Assembly (NCBI GenBank): GCA_947482805.1 | Contig: CANKLK010000111.1 | Coordinates: forward strand, 1-6,947 | DNA: 6,947 bases | Origin: Flavobacteriaceae bacterium | GTDB taxonomy: Bacteria > Bacteroidota > Bacteroidia > Flavobacteriales > Flavobacteriaceae | Direction of reading: 5' to 3' | The notes under the pieces: generated by a model | What the model was told of the DNA's origin: nothing | The model's input: the letters and a program-made list of their open reading frames with translations, nothing else | Database searches by the model: none | In this document: positions 5,691-6,947 of the stretch, in pieces | Numbering within the stretch: position 1 is the stretch's first letter | Layout of the letters: the number at the start of each line of letters is the position of its first letter | Made by a program: the position numbers and the translations under genes

Positions 5691-6353
5691 CTACTTCATT
5701 TTTGAATAAGCATCTTTTATCTCTTTTAAGAAGTTTGGTATTTCATTCACCTGTGATTCAGTCCAAAATTCAATTTGTTCGCCAGAGGCTCCACGACCAT
5801 CGCCATATGGACCATAATCATTAAGGTGCATTGTAATTCTTAAATCATTTTCATCAATTAAAAATGAAAAAAACATTTCTTTGCATTTATAAACATATTC
5901 TTGTGACTTTTTCTTAAACGTAACTTTAAGGTTAGGCATAATGTCTCTTTCCATAAAAGTTATCATTTTACCTACATCTTCTTTATCAATGTAAATACTA
6001 CGTTGAATAAAGCCTTTAAATTTCCTTCCAATACCACTTACATTATTACCACTTATTTGGATAAGTGTACCAAGTTGTGGTTTTACAAATGCATACATTT
6101 GCAATCCAAATAAATTAATTTTTCCATCAGGAGTTGAAAATTTTACAGGAAATACCTGAACGCTTTCGCCAATGCCTGATTCAAAAATTGCTATCTTATT
6201 CCAATCTCTACTAAAATTGAACTCGTTGTTTTTTATAATATTGTCTCTTATTATTGAAGTTCCTTCTATAGTTCTTTGAACTTGAGCATTCAATTTTATT
6301 ACTCCAATAAAATTTATTACAATAAAAACTCCTAGGAAAATGTGTCTTTTCAT
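5691..6353 (-). CDS. Exported protein of unknown family, first gene of the cluster
   Basis: 220 residues; I do not recognise the family. A signal peptide spans about residues 1-24 (MKRHIFLGVFIVINFIGVIK, cleavage near LNAQ). The mature protein alternates predicted beta strands (KIAIFESGIGESVQVFPVKF; INLFGLQMYAFVKPQLGTLIQI) with one likely helix (DKEDVGKMITFMERDIMPNL). A Gly/Asp-rich loop, DYGPYGDGRGASGEQ, about residues 178-192, is the most distinctive motif and could bind a ligand or metal. The C terminus is a helix (EIPNFLKEIKDAYSKMK). It is the first gene after the promoter at 6509-6540, but the 91-nt gap to the next gene is larger than gaps further down, so it may be a later addition to a conserved core. 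It is the least certain member of the functional set. Confidence 0.75.
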   Translation of the reverse strand: MKRHIFLGVFIVINFIGVIKLNAQVQRTIEGTSIIRDNIIKNNEFNFSRDWNKIAIFESGIGESVQVFPVKFSTPDGKINLFGLQMYAFVKPQLGTLIQISGNNVSGIGRKFKGFIQRSIYIDKEDVGKMITFMERDIMPNLKVTFKKKSQEYVYKCKEMFFSFLIDENDLRITMHLNDYGPYGDGRGASGEQIEFWTESQVNEIPNFLKEIKDAYSKMK

Positions 6354-6508
6354 TCTTAATAATTTATTTATTTCTATTATAATATCGGTTGTTAATTTAT
6401 TTGCATTTTCTTATATATTGAAAAAAATCAAATGCAATTCAAACTTTTAAATAGAAAATCGTATATAATTATACTCAAATAATTTATGTTACTAATCAAT
6501 AATTAAAA

Positions 6509-6540
6509 CAAACATATGTCTTACAATTCATAATTACAAA
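6509..6540 (-). promoter_or_regulatory. Bacteroidota-type promoter of the six-gene cluster
   Basis: Read on the - strand, TTTG (6540-6537) is followed after 20 nt by TATGTTTG (6516-6509), a perfect match to -33 TTTG / -7 TAnnTTTG with the correct 19-21-nt spacing. It points toward the gene starting at 6353. I found no other full match upstream of any of the later genes, in keeping with one operon. Confidence 0.65.
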
Positions 6541-6575
6541 AAAATGTTAATTTTTTCATTAACAGTGTCATATTA

Positions 6576-6646
6576 ATGCTTTAAAAAATGTTTTGGCAAG
6601 TTAATTTCAGAATAAGTTGTTGAATGCTTAGTAATATTTAAAGCAT
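6576..6646. repeat. Spaced 10-bp inverted repeat
   Basis: ATGCTTTAAA (6576-6585) and TTTAAAGCAT (6637-6646) are exact reverse complements 51 nt apart. A partial third copy of the core, ATGCTTA, is at 6624-6630. It lies upstream of the cluster promoter on the - strand, so it could be a paired operator; chance is plausible in such AT-rich DNA. Confidence 0.4.
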
Positions 6647-6807
6647 CTATATAGTGGTTATTCAAAAAATCATGATGATTTAAAAGATTAATATTTATTT
6701 TAAAAAAAATCAGTATTGCAAAATCATTCCTTTTTTAATTTTTAAAATCGGTTTTCTTAACACTAACCACGGTTAATAAACCAAAACCATTCACCGCTTT
6801 TTTACCC

Positions 6808-6815
6808 TAATTTAG
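6808..6815 (+). promoter_or_regulatory. Possible -7 element for the P-loop ATPase gene
   Basis: TAATTTAG differs from TAnnTTTG at one defined base and lies 33 nt before the proposed TTG start. No TTTG is found at the expected -33 position, so the call is weak. Confidence 0.3.
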
Positions 6816-6848
6816 CACCCAACAAAAACAATTGATCAATCTCCCATT

Positions 6849-6947
6849 TTGAACCTCAAAAAAATTGTTGTTATAGGCCCCGAATCTACAGGCAAAAGCT
6901 GGCTTTGCGAAAATCTGGCTGCTCACTTCAATACACGTTGGGTTAAA
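6849..6947 (+). CDS. NadR-like P-loop ATPase/kinase, N-terminal part (partial)
   Basis: The first 33 codons; the gene runs off the window. The product begins NLKKIVVIGPESTGKSWLCENLAAHF and continues NTRWVK. GPESTGKS (about residues 9-16) is a Walker A motif (GxxxxGKS) that binds ATP. 'KIVVIGPESTGKS.L.e.LA.hfnt.WV' is typical of the stand-alone NadR C-terminal-like (ribosylnicotinamide kinase-type) proteins of Bacteroidota; the substrate cannot be judged from this piece. There is no in-frame ATG between the upstream stop at 6813-6815 and the motif. TTG at 6849 gives the best start, with the first strand beginning four residues later; ATT at 6831 or 6846 would be unusual alternatives. The residue after GKS is W rather than the usual T or hydrophobic small residue, a minor oddity. 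Confidence 0.75.
   Translation, partial: MNLKKIVVIGPESTGKSWLCENLAAHFNTRWVK

Larger units (their letters stand above)
6354..6848. other. AT-rich divergent intergenic region
   Basis: About 495 nt without a supportable gene separates the - strand cluster from the + strand ATPase gene. It holds the cluster's promoter (6509-6540), a weak hairpin TGTTAAT/ATTAACA (6545-6564), a spaced inverted repeat (6576-6646), an odd 15-nt palindrome AAATCATGATGATTT (6667-6681) and a possible -7 element (6808-6815). The transcript leader of the cluster would be about 150 nt. I see no tRNA, riboswitch or small ORF with merit. Confidence 0.7.

Noticed and set aside
6432..6482. 16-residue + strand frame MQFKLLNRKSYIIILK
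   Set aside because: Too short, no promoter or family, and composition expected by chance in AT-rich DNA.

Overview
The window is AT-rich, uses A-rich leaders rather than Shine-Dalgarno sites, and carries a match to the Bacteroidota -33/-7 promoter (TTTG...TAnnTTTG). The genes that can be recognised are also of Bacteroidota type (KilA-N protein, DUF6175 protein, NadR-like P-loop protein). The organism is very probably a member of Bacteroidota (Flavobacteriia, Sphingobacteriia or Chitinophagia); I cannot resolve it further.

Left part (1-1142, + strand). The window opens in the last 40 codons of a gene that resembles the beta subunit of a 2-oxoacid:ferredoxin oxidoreductase. Its stop codon lies inside a short GC-rich, hairpin-forming repeat. 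A non-coding stretch of about 270 nt follows, with a candidate promoter and an FNR/CRP-like dyad. Next comes a KilA-N domain gene that looks truncated at its C terminus. A 33-codon scrap resembling the N terminus of an IS1182-type transposase overlaps its stop codon. This is an old mobile-element scar. A strong bidirectional terminator separates it from the rest.

Main part (1186-6353, - strand). Six genes in one direction, transcribed from right to left, form a probable operon: a 220-aa secreted protein, a 457-aa secreted protein, two paralogous small proteins (174 aa with a signal peptide, 160 aa lipoprotein-like), a 322-aa DUF6175 protein and a 317-aa protein with a helical, cysteine-containing second half. 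All six begin with an export signal. The last four genes lie within 6-21 nt of each other. A perfect -33/-7 promoter (6509-6540) lies about 155 nt upstream of the first gene, and the bidirectional terminator follows the last. No enzyme motif is visible in any of the six. General features (exported proteins, a lipoprotein, a possible resemblance to CsgG/LpoB/FlgT-like proteins) suggest a cell-envelope complex. Its function is not known to me and this is the window's best candidate for an undescribed system.

Right part (6354-6947). About 495 nt of very AT-rich non-coding DNA holds the operon promoter and an inverted repeat. The window then enters the first 33 codons of a divergently placed P-loop (NadR-like) ATPase gene, which seems to use a TTG start.
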